A DNA stretch of 64,000 nucleotides from RBG-16-57-11 sp964503145 (lineage in GTDB: Bacteria > Chloroflexota > Anaerolineae > Anaerolineales > UBA4823): assembly GCA_964503145.1 (NCBI GenBank), contig CAZCYV010000002.1, positions 1 to 64,000 on the forward strand, written 5' to 3'. Below the pieces are notes generated by a model. That model had not been told where the DNA came from, did not search any database, and saw nothing but the letters and a program-made list of their open reading frames with translations. This document shows positions 32,850-41,896 of this stretch, in pieces (position 1 is the stretch's first letter; each line of letters starts with the position of its first letter). A program made the position numbers and the translations under genes.

Positions 32850-34160
32850 TTAGCTACCTCCCCAACTGGCGATCACCAGACCACCCTCGCCCTCGGCGGG
32901 CGCTTTGAGCCGATAGATCGTGCGGATGATCGCCGGCGTGGCGATGAAGACCAACACCATCGCCTGGAATATCGAGATGATATCGATCGGGATATCTGCT
33001 TTGAGTTGCATGTTGGTCGCGCCATTGCGCAAAAAGCCGAACAACAGCGCAGAAAACACTACCCCAAGCGGATGGCTGTTGCCCAGCAAGGCCAGGGCGA
33101 TGCTATCAAAACCATAGCCGGACGAAAACGCCATCGCCAGGTTGTAGTTGATCCCAAGCACTTCGTTAGCGCCCGCCATGCCCGCCAGGGCGCCAGAAAG
33201 CGTCATCGCCAGCACAGTCGTCAGTGAGACAATCATGCCAGCATAGCGCGCCGCATGCGGATTCGAACCGACCGTTCGCAAATCGAAGCCCCAGCGTGTC
33301 TTGAATAAGAACCAATACACCACCCAGGCCATCAGCAGCGCCACAAAAAACCCCAGGTGAAAGCGAATGGGATCGCTAAAGAAACGGAATAATTTGGCCG
33401 AGTCCGCGATATTAGGGCTGACCGGGTTAGCAGATTCGGGACGTTTCATCGGCCCGGTGAGCAACCAGTCGCTCAGGCGGAAGGCGATGTAATTCATCAT
33501 GATCGTGTTGATAACCTCATGCGCCCCGGTGCGGGCTTTGAGCCAGCCGGGGATCAAGCCCCACAGGCCCCCTCCTACGGCTCCGGCCAGAAAGGCCAGC
33601 GGCATGTGAATGAAAGCTGGCAATCCGGTCACCGAGTAGCCGATGTAGGCGGCAAAGATTGCGCCGATGAAAATCTGGCCTTCGGCGCCAATGTTGAAAA
33701 GCCCGGCGCGAAAACCGAGCGCCACTGCCAGGCCGCCGAAGATATACGGCGTCGTCGCAACCAGGCTTTCGAAGAAGGGGTAAAAAGCCCTGCGGATGGC
33801 ATCTTGATCCCCGCTTTGCAGCGCGGCAACGGTCCGCGCTGGATCACCGATTGCGCCGGTAAAGAGCGCCGAATAAGCGGTGACCAGGATACCCCAGGCC
33901 GCCTTCAGGCCCTGGAGCGGCGATTCCGCCCAGGCCTCATAGAACCCAGAAGTGGTAAGGACGATGAACACACCGCCAATGACCAGGGCGGTAAAGATCG
34001 CCAGCGCCGGGATCACCAGAGCGCGCAGAGCGCGCCGCGTTCTGGAGGCGCTTGCAGCGCGCTCGCCGCTAGCCTCTTTGAGAAACTCTTCTTGGAATAC
34101 CTGACCGGCGTTCTTCTTGTTATTGGTATCTTTTTGTGAGGGCAATTTTTCGTCACCCAT
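32850..34160 (-). CDS. Nucleoside/sugar ABC transporter permease (NupP/BmpF-like)
   Basis: A 436-residue permease, partner of the next gene. After a cytoplasmic N-terminus (1 to about 45) come about 8-10 helices, with 'FFESLVATTPYIFGGLAVALGFRAGLFNIGAEGQIFIGAI' being the family signature. 'GSNPHAARYAGM' and 'GYGFDSIALALLGNSHPLGV' follow. These pieces are typical of guanosine or purine-nucleoside importers. It follows the ATPase gene by 38 bases. Confidence 0.88.
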   Translation of the reverse strand: MGDEKLPSQKDTNNKKNAGQVFQEEFLKEASGERAASASRTRRALRALVIPALAIFTALVIGGVFIVLTTSGFYEAWAESPLQGLKAAWGILVTAYSALFTGAIGDPARTVAALQSGDQDAIRRAFYPFFESLVATTPYIFGGLAVALGFRAGLFNIGAEGQIFIGAIFAAYIGYSVTGLPAFIHMPLAFLAGAVGGGLWGLIPGWLKARTGAHEVINTIMMNYIAFRLSDWLLTGPMKRPESANPVSPNIADSAKLFRFFSDPIRFHLGFFVALLMAWVVYWFLFKTRWGFDLRTVGSNPHAARYAGMIVSLTTVLAMTLSGALAGMAGANEVLGINYNLAMAFSSGYGFDSIALALLGNSHPLGVVFSALLFGFLRNGATNMQLKADIPIDIISIFQAMVLVFIATPAIIRTIYRLKAPAEGEGGLVIASWGGS

Positions 34161-34198
34161 GGAGAAGTTCCCTTTGTGGCTTCATCGATATGGTCCGC

Positions 34199-35719
34199 CT
34201 AACTTTCCACCGGCTTCATTCCTGCCATCAGCAGTCCTACCTTCTCTTTGGTGGCCTGTTCTGCCGGTAGGATATCCACGATCTTGCCCCGATACATCAC
34301 CGCGATGCGGTCCGAGAGGCCCATGATCTCGTCCAACTCCGAAGAAACAAGCAGCACTGCGCAGCCCTGGTCGCGTTTTTCCATGATCCGCCCATGGATG
34401 TATTCGATCGAGCCGACATCCAGGCCGCGGGTGGGTTGAGAGGCCACCAACAGGCGAATCGGGCGGCTGAATTCCCGCGCTACAATCACCTTCTGCTGAT
34501 TGCCGCCCGAAAGCGAACCGGCTGGGGTCATTGGGCTTGGGGTGCGGATGTCAAACTCGCCAATCAGTTGAACGGCGTACTCTAAGATCTTGGATTCATC
34601 TAACACCACCCCTTTTGAAAACGGCGGCTGATAGTAGGTGTTCAAGACCAGGTTATCCGCAACCGGAAAAGACAAGACCAGGCCATCTCGCTGGCGGTCT
34701 TCGGGCACGTGAGCCGAACCTAACTCGGTGATCTGACGCGGCCGGGCGCGAGCGATGTCTTGGCCAAGCAGCGTCATCTTGCCAGACTGAACCGGCCGCA
34801 GGCCGGTGAGCGCCTCGACCAGCTCGGTTTGGCCGTTGCCTTGCACGCCTGCCACGCCCAGCACTTCGCCGGCCCGCACATCGAAAGAAATCCCATCTAC
34901 CGCCACCTGACGTCGTTCATCCAGCACCACCAGGTCTTCTACAGATAAGACCGTCTCGCCCACCTTGGCCGGTGTGCGCTCGACCTCGAGCTGCACCGCG
35001 CGCCCAACCATCATCTCTGCCAACATGCTTTGATCCGCCTCAGCCGGTCGGGTGGAGCCAACCACTTTGCCTCGGCGGATCACGGTGATGCGATCGGCGA
35101 CTTCCAACACCTCGCGCAGCTTGTGGGTGATAAAGATGATCGATTTGCCGCGGCTGGCTAACGAACGCATGATCTTGAACAACTCATCCGCTTCCTGCGG
35201 CGTCAGAACTGCAGTAGGTTCATCCAGGATCAGAATGTCGGCTTCGCGATAGAGCAGCTTGATGATCTCCACCCGCTGCTGCACACCTACGGGCAAATCC
35301 TTGACATATGCCTCTGGATCGACTTGAAGGGAATATTGCTCTGAAATTTGGCGGATCTTCTCAGCGGCCAGCCTGCGGTTCAAGATCCCCCCGGAGCGCA
35401 CTTCCTCGTCCCCCAGCATGACGTTCTCGGTCACGGTGAACACCGGAATGAGCATGAAATGCTGGTGAACCATACCGACCCCAGCAGCGATCGCGTCGCT
35501 TGGCGAATGCACCTTGATCTCTTTGCCCCGCACTCGAATTTCGCCTTGATCGGGCTGATAAAGACCATACAGGATGTTCATCAAGGTAGTTTTTCCAGCT
35601 CCGTTTTCCCCCAGGAGAGCATGAATTTCACCTTCTTCGAGCGTCAGATCGATATGATCATTTGCCAGGACCCCAGGGAAGCGTTTGGTAATACCACGAA
35701 GTTCAAGGACGGTCGTCAT
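34199..35719 (-). CDS. Nucleoside/sugar ABC transporter ATPase with two nucleotide-binding domains
   Basis: A 506-residue double ATPase of the RbsA/NupO type. The first domain has Walker A GENGAGKTT, Walker B 'ILILDEPTAVLTPQE' and 'FITHKL'. The second has a degenerate Walker A ('GVQGNGQTEL'), the signature 'LSGGNQQKVIVAREF' and 'LVASQPTRGLDVG'. This asymmetry (intact first site, weak second) is normal for the family. Unlike the sugar group, the second Walker B reads 'ASQPTRG', which is usual for the nucleoside group. It energises the two permeases encoded downstream. Confidence 0.92.
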   Translation of the reverse strand: MTTVLELRGITKRFPGVLANDHIDLTLEEGEIHALLGENGAGKTTLMNILYGLYQPDQGEIRVRGKEIKVHSPSDAIAAGVGMVHQHFMLIPVFTVTENVMLGDEEVRSGGILNRRLAAEKIRQISEQYSLQVDPEAYVKDLPVGVQQRVEIIKLLYREADILILDEPTAVLTPQEADELFKIMRSLASRGKSIIFITHKLREVLEVADRITVIRRGKVVGSTRPAEADQSMLAEMMVGRAVQLEVERTPAKVGETVLSVEDLVVLDERRQVAVDGISFDVRAGEVLGVAGVQGNGQTELVEALTGLRPVQSGKMTLLGQDIARARPRQITELGSAHVPEDRQRDGLVLSFPVADNLVLNTYYQPPFSKGVVLDESKILEYAVQLIGEFDIRTPSPMTPAGSLSGGNQQKVIVAREFSRPIRLLVASQPTRGLDVGSIEYIHGRIMEKRDQGCAVLLVSSELDEIMGLSDRIAVMYRGKIVDILPAEQATKEKVGLLMAGMKPVES

Positions 35720-35823
35720 AAGGCTCCATTTCGCTTCGATGTGTTGGGTTGGATGGATGATTAAATTGTTCTCATGATTTTACCATGAGGGCAGCGACTA
35801 TGCCGCGGCAAACTGGTTGAATT

Positions 35824-36912
35824 TCAACGCCGCTCACCGGTCTGGGGGTCAACGCCGCTGTCCACATAACCCGCCAGCAAGTCGGTCAATAATTTGTCCA
35901 CCAGGCGCTGGCGCCCCAGGCTGAACAAGGCAGCATTGCGCTCGCCCAGCGAAAGCGGCGTGGGCAGGTTAAAGCCGCCTTCGCCAGCCAGCAGGCGCGG
36001 CCAGAGCTGGCGCACTGCGCCCATTTCCTCCATAGCGAGGCTTGCTACCCATTGAGCTGCGGCTTGCGGCGGCGGCGCGCCAACGCCGACGATTTGCATC
36101 CCAGCCTGCGCCAGGGCATCGAAAAGCGCTGCCTCTGCTGCGCCTGGCGTTACATACACTGTCTTTACCGCGTTCGTCCTCAATGTATCCACGGCAACCT
36201 GCCAGTCGGCTCCCCCGCTCAGATCCGCCAGGATCGGATATTGGATGAACGGTGGGAAAGCCGGCCGGCACAAGCCGCAAAAGAAGACTACACCGTTAGC
36301 AAAACCATTGCGGGCGGCCTTCTCCGCCGCCGAGTCCGGCCTGCTGATCGCCCCCACCCGCCAATCCCGAGTGATCACCGCCGCCAGGTAGCCCGCCAGG
36401 AAACCTTGCTGGTCCAGCCGCTCCCCGTCTGCGCCGATCACGCTCAGGTTGGGCGCAACCTGCACATCTGAAGCGCCCAACATCAGGAATTGCACCTCAG
36501 GGTTCGCCGCAGCCAGGTTGGCGACGCCAGGATCGGGCGGCAACGTCACCACCAGCCTGGTTTCAGGAGTAAATTGCACATCGCTCAGATCCGCCGTCGT
36601 TTCGAAGCTCAAGCCATCTTGAGCCGCCAGATCCGCCAGCGTCTCTTGCAAAGCGGCGGCTTTGGCGGCGTCGGCGCCAGGCGGGACAATCAACACCACC
36701 TGCGCCAATAAAGAGAGCGGCTCAGGCGTGGAAGTTGCAACCACGGCTTCAGTAGCGATCGAGGGCGTCGCCGGCGGCGCCTCGCTAGGAGAGATCGTCG
36801 GTGTGGCGATCGGCGCGCTCGAACGACAGGCTGACACACCGATCAGGATGACACCGCTTAACAAGAGGATTATTCCATTGCGAACTGCACGAGCCTTATG
36901 AAAATAGCTCAC
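35824..36912 (-). CDS. BMP/PnrA-family substrate-binding lipoprotein
   Basis: A 362-residue lipoprotein with a signal peptide and lipobox VSAC, followed by a Ser/Thr/Pro-rich linker. The body ('VVLIVPPGADAAKAAALQETL', 'GFLAGYLAAVITRDWRVGAIS', 'FANGVVFFCGLCRP') matches the PnrA/BMP fold that binds purine nucleosides, although it diverges from typical BMP sequences. The CGLC pair is unusual. The GTG at 36912 has GGAGG seven bases upstream, so I prefer it to the frame start at 36936. It is the first gene of the importer unit; a weak stem-loop (35772-35790) separates it from the ATPase gene. Confidence 0.75.
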   Translation of the reverse strand: MSYFHKARAVRNGIILLLSGVILIGVSACRSSAPIATPTISPSEAPPATPSIATEAVVATSTPEPLSLLAQVVLIVPPGADAAKAAALQETLADLAAQDGLSFETTADLSDVQFTPETRLVVTLPPDPGVANLAAANPEVQFLMLGASDVQVAPNLSVIGADGERLDQQGFLAGYLAAVITRDWRVGAISRPDSAAEKAARNGFANGVVFFCGLCRPAFPPFIQYPILADLSGGADWQVAVDTLRTNAVKTVYVTPGAAEAALFDALAQAGMQIVGVGAPPPQAAAQWVASLAMEEMGAVRQLWPRLLAGEGGFNLPTPLSLGERNAALFSLGRQRLVDKLLTDLLAGYVDSGVDPQTGERR

Positions 36913-36967
36913 AATACTGCCTCCTGGTCTGGACAATGCTTCCTAATTTTACACGAGATGACGCGGT

Positions 36968-36973
36968 TATAAT
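36968..36973 (+). promoter_or_regulatory. -10 box of the HAD gene (leaderless architecture)
   Basis: TATAAT ends 6 nt before the ATG at 36980, so transcription should start at about the start codon. There is no Shine-Dalgarno. Confidence 0.55.
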
Positions 36974-36979
36974 AGCGCC

Positions 36980-37450
36980 ATGATCGAATTAAACATCCCT
37001 GGACGAGGGCTGCTTGAACTGGAGCACCTGGTGTGCGACTTGAATGGCACCCTGGCCCTGGATGGTCAACTCTTGGAGGGCGTAGGCCGAGCTCTGACTG
37101 ACCTGCGGGATCGCCTGGAGATTCACCTGGTGAGCGCAGATACCCGCGGGCGACTGGAGTTGATTACCCGACAGTTGAACATCCGCTCCGCGCGCATTCA
37201 AGCCGGCGATGAAAGCCAGCAGAAAGCCGATTATGTTCGCCATCTGGGAGCTGAGCGCGTGATTGCCATCGGACAGGGGGCAAACGACGCCGAGATGCTG
37301 AAATGCGCCTGCCTGGGCATCTGCATCCTGTCTCGAGAGGGAACCGCCATCCCGGCTTTGCTGGCAGCCGACCTGGTTGCGCCCGATATCTACACCGCGC
37401 TCGAAATGATCGAATACCCCCTGCGATTGGTGGCAACGCTGCGAAAATGA
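36980..37450 (+). CDS. HAD superfamily protein, soluble P-type ATPase-like (COG4087)
   Basis: A 156-residue HAD-fold protein resembling the phosphorylation domain of P-type ATPases without membrane parts. Motif I is 'DLNGTLA', with Asn where phosphatases have the second Asp. Motif II is 'LVSADTRG', and 'IGQGANDAEML' supplies motif IV. Length and motifs fit the small soluble P-type-ATPase-like proteins of unknown role. The start codon of the DUF389 gene overlaps its stop (ATGA), so the two are translated together. Confidence 0.75.
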   Translation: MIELNIPGRGLLELEHLVCDLNGTLALDGQLLEGVGRALTDLRDRLEIHLVSADTRGRLELITRQLNIRSARIQAGDESQQKADYVRHLGAERVIAIGQGANDAEMLKCACLGICILSREGTAIPALLAADLVAPDIYTALEMIEYPLRLVATLRK

Positions 37451-38643
37451 GCCTCTTGAAGATCGAGCAAACCCCTGACAACCCAGATGAAATGCCCCCG
37501 GCGCGCCGCCGTCGCGCCCGACGCTTGCTCGCTCCCCTGGATACTGATGAGCGGGCAGATTTCATCACGAAGGTAGCCCACCGCGCTTCGCCATCCTTCG
37601 ACTTCTACCTGCTTTCGCTGGTTTCAGGGATCATTTTGGCGGTGGGGCTGCGCCTCGATTCGCCTGCAGTGCTGGTGTTGGGCGCAGCCTTGGCGCCGCT
37701 CATGGCGCCGGTCATCAGCGTGGCGTTGGGCACCGTGGTCGGGTCGGGACAGTTGTTCCTGCGCAGCCTGGCTGGGTTACTGATCGGCTGTGGGCTGGTT
37801 TTCCTGACCGGTTGGCTGGGGGGCAGATCTCTGAACCTGGGCGAGGAGACGGTGCTGCACCTGGGCGTGACGCACGCCCAGGTTTCGTGGCTCAATTTCC
37901 TGGTGCTGGCTGTCGGCGCGGTTTTGACCACTTCGGCCATTGTCCAGGCGGAGAACGATCCCGATCGCCTGGCCCTGGCCTTCCCCAGCGTGATCCTGGC
38001 CTACGAACTGTACCTGCCCCTGGCCACAGCCGGTTTCGGCCTGGGCGGCAGATTCCCGCATCTGTGGCCCGATGGCCTGGTCGTCTTTGCGCTACATCTG
38101 GCCTGGAGCATCCTGCTGGGAGCAATTGCCCTCGTGATCATGGGGTTTCGCCCACTGACGCTCTTCGGCTACACGCTAGGAGGCGCAGTGGCGCTCATCG
38201 GCATCATCCTGGCGCTGGGGTTGAGCAGCATCAGCGCGGTGATGGGAGCAAAGCTGGGCCTGCCCACCCCGACACCCACTCTGACCCCGACGCTCACGCT
38301 CACCCCAACGCTGACTCCCACGCCAGTTCCTCCTACGGCTACCCTGACCCCAACACTCACCCCCACCGTGACCCCATCGCCCACACCCACGCTAACGCCC
38401 ACTCCAACGCCCATCCTGGCAGTGGTGCGCGCCGACCTGCCAGAAGGCGTCCGTTTCCGCGCCGAACCGGGCGGCGAAACCATCGGCTTCCTAGCAAACG
38501 GCACCCTGGTGATTTTGCTGCCCGAAACAGCCGAACGAGATGGGATCAACTGGGTGCGCGTCCAAACCCTGCAGGGCGTGCAAGGCTGGATCGTTCAATC
38601 GCTGGTGCGGCAGGTCACTGCGACGCCGCTAGCCACCCCGTGA
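37447..38643 (+). CDS. DUF389 membrane protein with Thr/Pro linker and SH3-like domain
   Basis: A 398-residue protein. The N-terminal cytoplasmic part (1-50) precedes a DUF389 membrane domain (about 50-265, 'LVLGAALAPLMAPVISVALGTV'). A Thr/Pro-rich linker of about 50 residues (DNA 38264-38415) follows, then a C-terminal bacterial SH3-like domain ('VRADLPEGVRFRAEPGGETIGFLANGTLV') of the kind that binds cell wall or peptides. The fusion of DUF389 with an SH3 domain is unusual. It overlaps the HAD gene by 4 bases and the convergent cdd gene by 15. Confidence 0.8.
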   Translation: MSLLKIEQTPDNPDEMPPARRRRARRLLAPLDTDERADFITKVAHRASPSFDFYLLSLVSGIILAVGLRLDSPAVLVLGAALAPLMAPVISVALGTVVGSGQLFLRSLAGLLIGCGLVFLTGWLGGRSLNLGEETVLHLGVTHAQVSWLNFLVLAVGAVLTTSAIVQAENDPDRLALAFPSVILAYELYLPLATAGFGLGGRFPHLWPDGLVVFALHLAWSILLGAIALVIMGFRPLTLFGYTLGGAVALIGIILALGLSSISAVMGAKLGLPTPTPTLTPTLTLTPTLTPTPVPPTATLTPTLTPTVTPSPTPTLTPTPTPILAVVRADLPEGVRFRAEPGGETIGFLANGTLVILLPETAERDGINWVRVQTLQGVQGWIVQSLVRQVTATPLATP

Positions 38644-39069
38644 GTCATCCAGCAGATGTTCGGGGCGAAAGGCGCCAGGGAGCAGCTCTCCCAGCTCCGC
38701 CTCTTGAACGATTTCCCCCTGAGCGTTAGCAATCAGCACCAGGGTTTGCAGGCCAAATTCCGCCAACACCTGCCGACAGGAGCCGCAAGGCGAGCCGCCG
38801 TTGGAGGTGACCACGGCAATGGCCACAAACTGGCGTTCTCCTTCAGAGACCGCTTTGAACACTGCCACGCGCTCCGCGCACATCGTGGTCGGATAAGCCG
38901 CGTTCTCTACATTGACCCCGGTATAGATTTTACCCGTCAAGGTGAGCAGCGCCGCGCCAACCGGATACTTGGAATAAGGCGCATAAGCGTGCTGGCGCGC
39001 TTCGATTGCGGCGCGCACCAATTGCCCTCGCAGGTCATCGCTTAGATTGCTTTTCGTTCGAGTCTTCAC
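38629..39069 (-). CDS. cdd: Cytidine deaminase
   Basis: A 146-residue zinc enzyme that deaminates cytidine or deoxycytidine to uridine in pyrimidine salvage. The zinc-ligand motif is 'CAERVAVFKAV' with 'PCGSCRQVLAEF', and the substrate-binding 'GVNVENAAYPTTMCAE' is complete. The start is a GTG at 39069 after AGGAAG, and overlaps the end of the CorC-like gene by 35 bases. It ends the glmU-CorC-cdd operon and pairs functionally with the nucleoside importer nearby. Confidence 0.95.
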   Translation of the reverse strand: MKTRTKSNLSDDLRGQLVRAAIEARQHAYAPYSKYPVGAALLTLTGKIYTGVNVENAAYPTTMCAERVAVFKAVSEGERQFVAIAVVTSNGGSPCGSCRQVLAEFGLQTLVLIANAQGEIVQEAELGELLPGAFRPEHLLDDSRGG

Positions 39070-40333
39070 GTTTCACTTCTTCCTGATTCCCGGGCGGCAG
39101 CCAACGCGCGCTGACTTTGCGGATTTGCCGGGCGCTGACTTGCTCCACGGTTAAGAGCAAGTCCCCCTGGCGCACCGTCTCCCCAACGCTGGGCACATGG
39201 CCCAAACAATCATAGATGTAGCCACCCAACGAATCGGCTTCTTCGCTGACCAGTTCGCTGCCCATGATCTCGTTGAAATCGTCCAGCGCAATCCGCCCGA
39301 GGAAGAGATAACTGTCATCTGCAAGCTTCTGGTATGGCGCTTCTTCGCTCTGATCGTACTCATCCCGAATTTCACCAAAGATTTCCTCTACAATGTCTTC
39401 CAGCGTCACCAGGCCAGCAACTCCACCGTACTCATCTACAACGATGGCCATGTGGATGCGATGTGCGCGCATTTCTGCCAGCAACTCATCCAGCTTCTTC
39501 CCCTCCGGGACGAAGTAAGCCGGGCGGAGCAATGGGCGCAAGCTCTCCGGCCGATCCGCCTCTCGCCAGACGCGCAACAGATCCTTGGCATACAGCAGCC
39601 CCAGGGTGTTATCGATGTTGCCTTCATAAACCGGCAGGCGTGAATAGCCGGCACGTAAGATCGCATCTACAGCCTCGATCAACGGCGTTTCCACATCCAG
39701 AGCCAGCACATCGATGCGCGGGACCATGATCTCGCGCGCCAGTGTGTCGCCCAGCTCAAAGATCGAGTAGATCATCTGCCGCTCGGCAGTTTCGAACACC
39801 CCTTCCTGTTGCCCGGCATCCACCAGGGTTTTCAAATCGTCTTCGGTCACGCTGCCCGTCGCTTCGGCCGGGTTTTGCTGCCCGTCCGAAAGCGCCACCG
39901 GCACCAGCAGCCAACCCGTTACCGCCATCAGCACCCGCCCAAAGCTGGTCAGGCGAATCGCCCAGGCCTCAGCGTTGCGCATCACCATCCGCTCCACCGC
40001 CCATTCCAGCCAGAAGACCAGCAGAGCAGAAACGAAAAGCCCCAGGCTGGCGGCGATCCAGGGATATTCGACCGCGCGAATGAAGACGACCTGAATGGAA
40101 AGCCCTGCGATCAGGAAGCGCGTCAACACCAGCAGCAGGTTCAAACTGGCGCGCAGGCGCGGCAGTCGGCTTAGCAATCCTAGCGAGAGTTGCACCCTGG
40201 CGCCAAACTGCTCGCGCTGCATCAGCAAGCGCGCCTGGTTGGTCTGTAAAAAGCTCGTTCGAGCGGCGACGCCGACCAGATCCAGCGCTACCAACAGGAT
40301 CAAACCGCCAATCAGCAAAAGAAGTTCAGTCAC
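39035..40333 (-). CDS. Hemolysin C / CorC-family protein (DUF21 + CBS pair)
   Basis: A 432-residue membrane protein. N-terminal DUF21 (residues about 1-165, with several hydrophobic helices), two CBS domains ('REIMVPRIDVLALDVETPL...YSRLPVYEG' and 'LDELLAEMRAHRIHMAIVVDEYGGVAGLVTLEDIVEEI') and a C-terminal CorC_HlyC domain ('GGYIYDCLGHVPSVGE'). The family is linked to Mg or Co efflux. The GTG at 40333 has GGAGAAG just upstream and overlaps the glmU stop by 8 bases; the longer frame from 40372 is not supported. Confidence 0.88.
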   Translation of the reverse strand: MTELLLLIGGLILLVALDLVGVAARTSFLQTNQARLLMQREQFGARVQLSLGLLSRLPRLRASLNLLLVLTRFLIAGLSIQVVFIRAVEYPWIAASLGLFVSALLVFWLEWAVERMVMRNAEAWAIRLTSFGRVLMAVTGWLLVPVALSDGQQNPAEATGSVTEDDLKTLVDAGQQEGVFETAERQMIYSIFELGDTLAREIMVPRIDVLALDVETPLIEAVDAILRAGYSRLPVYEGNIDNTLGLLYAKDLLRVWREADRPESLRPLLRPAYFVPEGKKLDELLAEMRAHRIHMAIVVDEYGGVAGLVTLEDIVEEIFGEIRDEYDQSEEAPYQKLADDSYLFLGRIALDDFNEIMGSELVSEEADSLGGYIYDCLGHVPSVGETVRQGDLLLTVEQVSARQIRKVSARWLPPGNQEEVKREDSNEKQSKR

Positions 40334-41678
40334 GCTTCTCCAACTTGCGAATTGTCCGCGCCGGCACACCAACCGCTAACGTGTATGGAGGAACATCCTT
40401 CGTAACCACAGCGCCGGCGCCGGTGCGAGCGCCCTCGCCCAACTTCACCGGAGCCACCAGCATGGTATCGCTGCCAATAAAGACATCTGCGGCGATCTCG
40501 GTGCGATTTTTATTGACGCCGTCAAAATTACAGGTGATCGTTCCTGCGCCGATGTTGACGTTTGGGCCGATCTCTGCGTCGCCGATATAGGAAAAGTGCC
40601 CCATCTTGGTTCCGGCGCCCAGGTGCGAGTTTTTAACTTCACCGAAGTTACCCATGTGCACGCCTCGCTCCAGATACGCTCCTTTGCGTAAATGGCAGTA
40701 TGGACCAACTTCGACCTGATCCTCCAAGACGGCGTTCTCGATCACCGAGGCCAGCAACTTGCATTGATTCCCAATGCGGCTATCCCGCACGATCGTGTTT
40801 GGCCCGACCTCGCATTCTTCGCCAATCTGGGTGCTGCCTTGCAGATGTGTATTCGGCCAGATGACCGTATCCTTTCCAATGGTCACACCAGGCTCGATAT
40901 AGGTAGTTGCGGGATCGACCAGGGTGACGCCTGCCAGCATCCAGCGCTGGTTGATGCGCTTTTGTAAGACCGCCATTGCCTCCGCCAGGTGGGCGCGGGT
41001 GTTGATGCCGATCCCTTCTTCGACGTCTTCCAGCAATTGCGCTTCCACCTTCAGTCCATCCGCGACGGCGATTCCCACCACGTCAGTGAGGTAGTACTCG
41101 CCCTTCGGCGAAAGCGGCACCTGAGTCAGCGCCTTCCATAACCATTGCGCCTGGAAGCAATAGACCCCGACGTTAAGCTCGCGGATCGAACGCTGTTGCG
41201 GGGTTGCCTGGGCTTCCTCGACGATCGCCATCACCCGGCCATCCGGACCGCGCAGGATGCGACCAAAGCCACGCGGGTCATCCGCTAGCTGCGTCAGCAT
41301 GGTCAAAGGCCCTGAGTTCTCCTGCTGCGCCTGGACCACGCGCTGCAACGTCTCAGCAGTCAGGAGCGGCATATCCGCATAAGTGACCAGCACCAGGTCC
41401 GCCTCATCTCGCAGCAAGACTTCGGCCTGTTGTACCGCGTGGCCGGTGCCTAACTGCGGCTCCTGCAGCACAAAGCGCGCTTTTCCGCTGAATGCCTGCT
41501 CGATTTGTTGCGCGCCATGTCCGACCACGACCACCGGCTGCGCCTGGCTCACCGCGGCGGCAGCGTCCAGAGCATACTGCAGCATAGAACGGCCTAAAAG
41601 AGGGTGCAAAACTTTGGGAATGGCGGATTTCATGCGGGTGCCTTGCCCCGCAGCCAGAATGATCGAGCGAATGTTCAT
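40326..41678 (-). CDS. glmU: Bifunctional UDP-GlcNAc pyrophosphorylase / glucosamine-1-phosphate acetyltransferase
   Basis: A 450-residue enzyme that acetylates glucosamine-1-phosphate and then uridylates it to UDP-GlcNAc for the cell wall. N-terminal half: 'LAAGQGTRMKSAIPKVLHPLLG' nucleotide-binding loop. C-terminal half: left-handed beta helix with hexapeptide repeats, and the acetyltransferase His in 'KMGHFSYIGDAEIG' next to 'NIGAGTITCNFDG'. Both active sites look intact and the length is normal. AAGGAG precedes the ATG at 41678. It leads an operon with the CorC-like gene and cdd. Confidence 0.96.
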   Translation of the reverse strand: MNIRSIILAAGQGTRMKSAIPKVLHPLLGRSMLQYALDAAAAVSQAQPVVVVGHGAQQIEQAFSGKARFVLQEPQLGTGHAVQQAEVLLRDEADLVLVTYADMPLLTAETLQRVVQAQQENSGPLTMLTQLADDPRGFGRILRGPDGRVMAIVEEAQATPQQRSIRELNVGVYCFQAQWLWKALTQVPLSPKGEYYLTDVVGIAVADGLKVEAQLLEDVEEGIGINTRAHLAEAMAVLQKRINQRWMLAGVTLVDPATTYIEPGVTIGKDTVIWPNTHLQGSTQIGEECEVGPNTIVRDSRIGNQCKLLASVIENAVLEDQVEVGPYCHLRKGAYLERGVHMGNFGEVKNSHLGAGTKMGHFSYIGDAEIGPNVNIGAGTITCNFDGVNKNRTEIAADVFIGSDTMLVAPVKLGEGARTGAGAVVTKDVPPYTLAVGVPARTIRKLEKRD

Positions 41679-41766
41679 TGATACTCCTTCGAGACAAAAA
41701 GACGGGCATCACATCCCTGGACTATGTGTGTTGCCCGTCTCTTCAAGGAATCCCGTTTTCTTCAGG

Positions 41767-41837
41767 CTGGGGCGCCCGGATTCGAACCAGGATATACGGA
41801 TCCAAAGTCCGCTGTGCTACCGTTGCACCACGCCCCA
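41767..41837 (-). tRNA. tRNA-Gln (anticodon UUG)
   Basis: The minus strand folds as a class I tRNA. The acceptor stem is TGGGGCG/CGCCCCA with a G discriminator, the anticodon loop CTTTGGA gives anticodon TTG, and the T-loop is TTCGAAT. No CCA is encoded. It lies between the response regulator gene and glmU on the same strand. Confidence 0.95.
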
Positions 41838-41896
41838 ATGACCAGGGGATGAAGCTCTCTCCCATCTTGGGTGACAAAGCGAAGCGAATTCTAACG

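Noticed and set aside
38264..38415. Short imperfect tandem repeats
   Set aside because: They are in-frame codons for a Thr/Pro-rich linker, not a CRISPR array; spacing is irregular and there are no cas genes.
37812..38729. Plus-strand frame overlapping DUF389 in another frame
   Set aside because: Low-complexity Asp/His/Arg-rich translation produced by the Thr/Pro linker repeats in a shifted frame.
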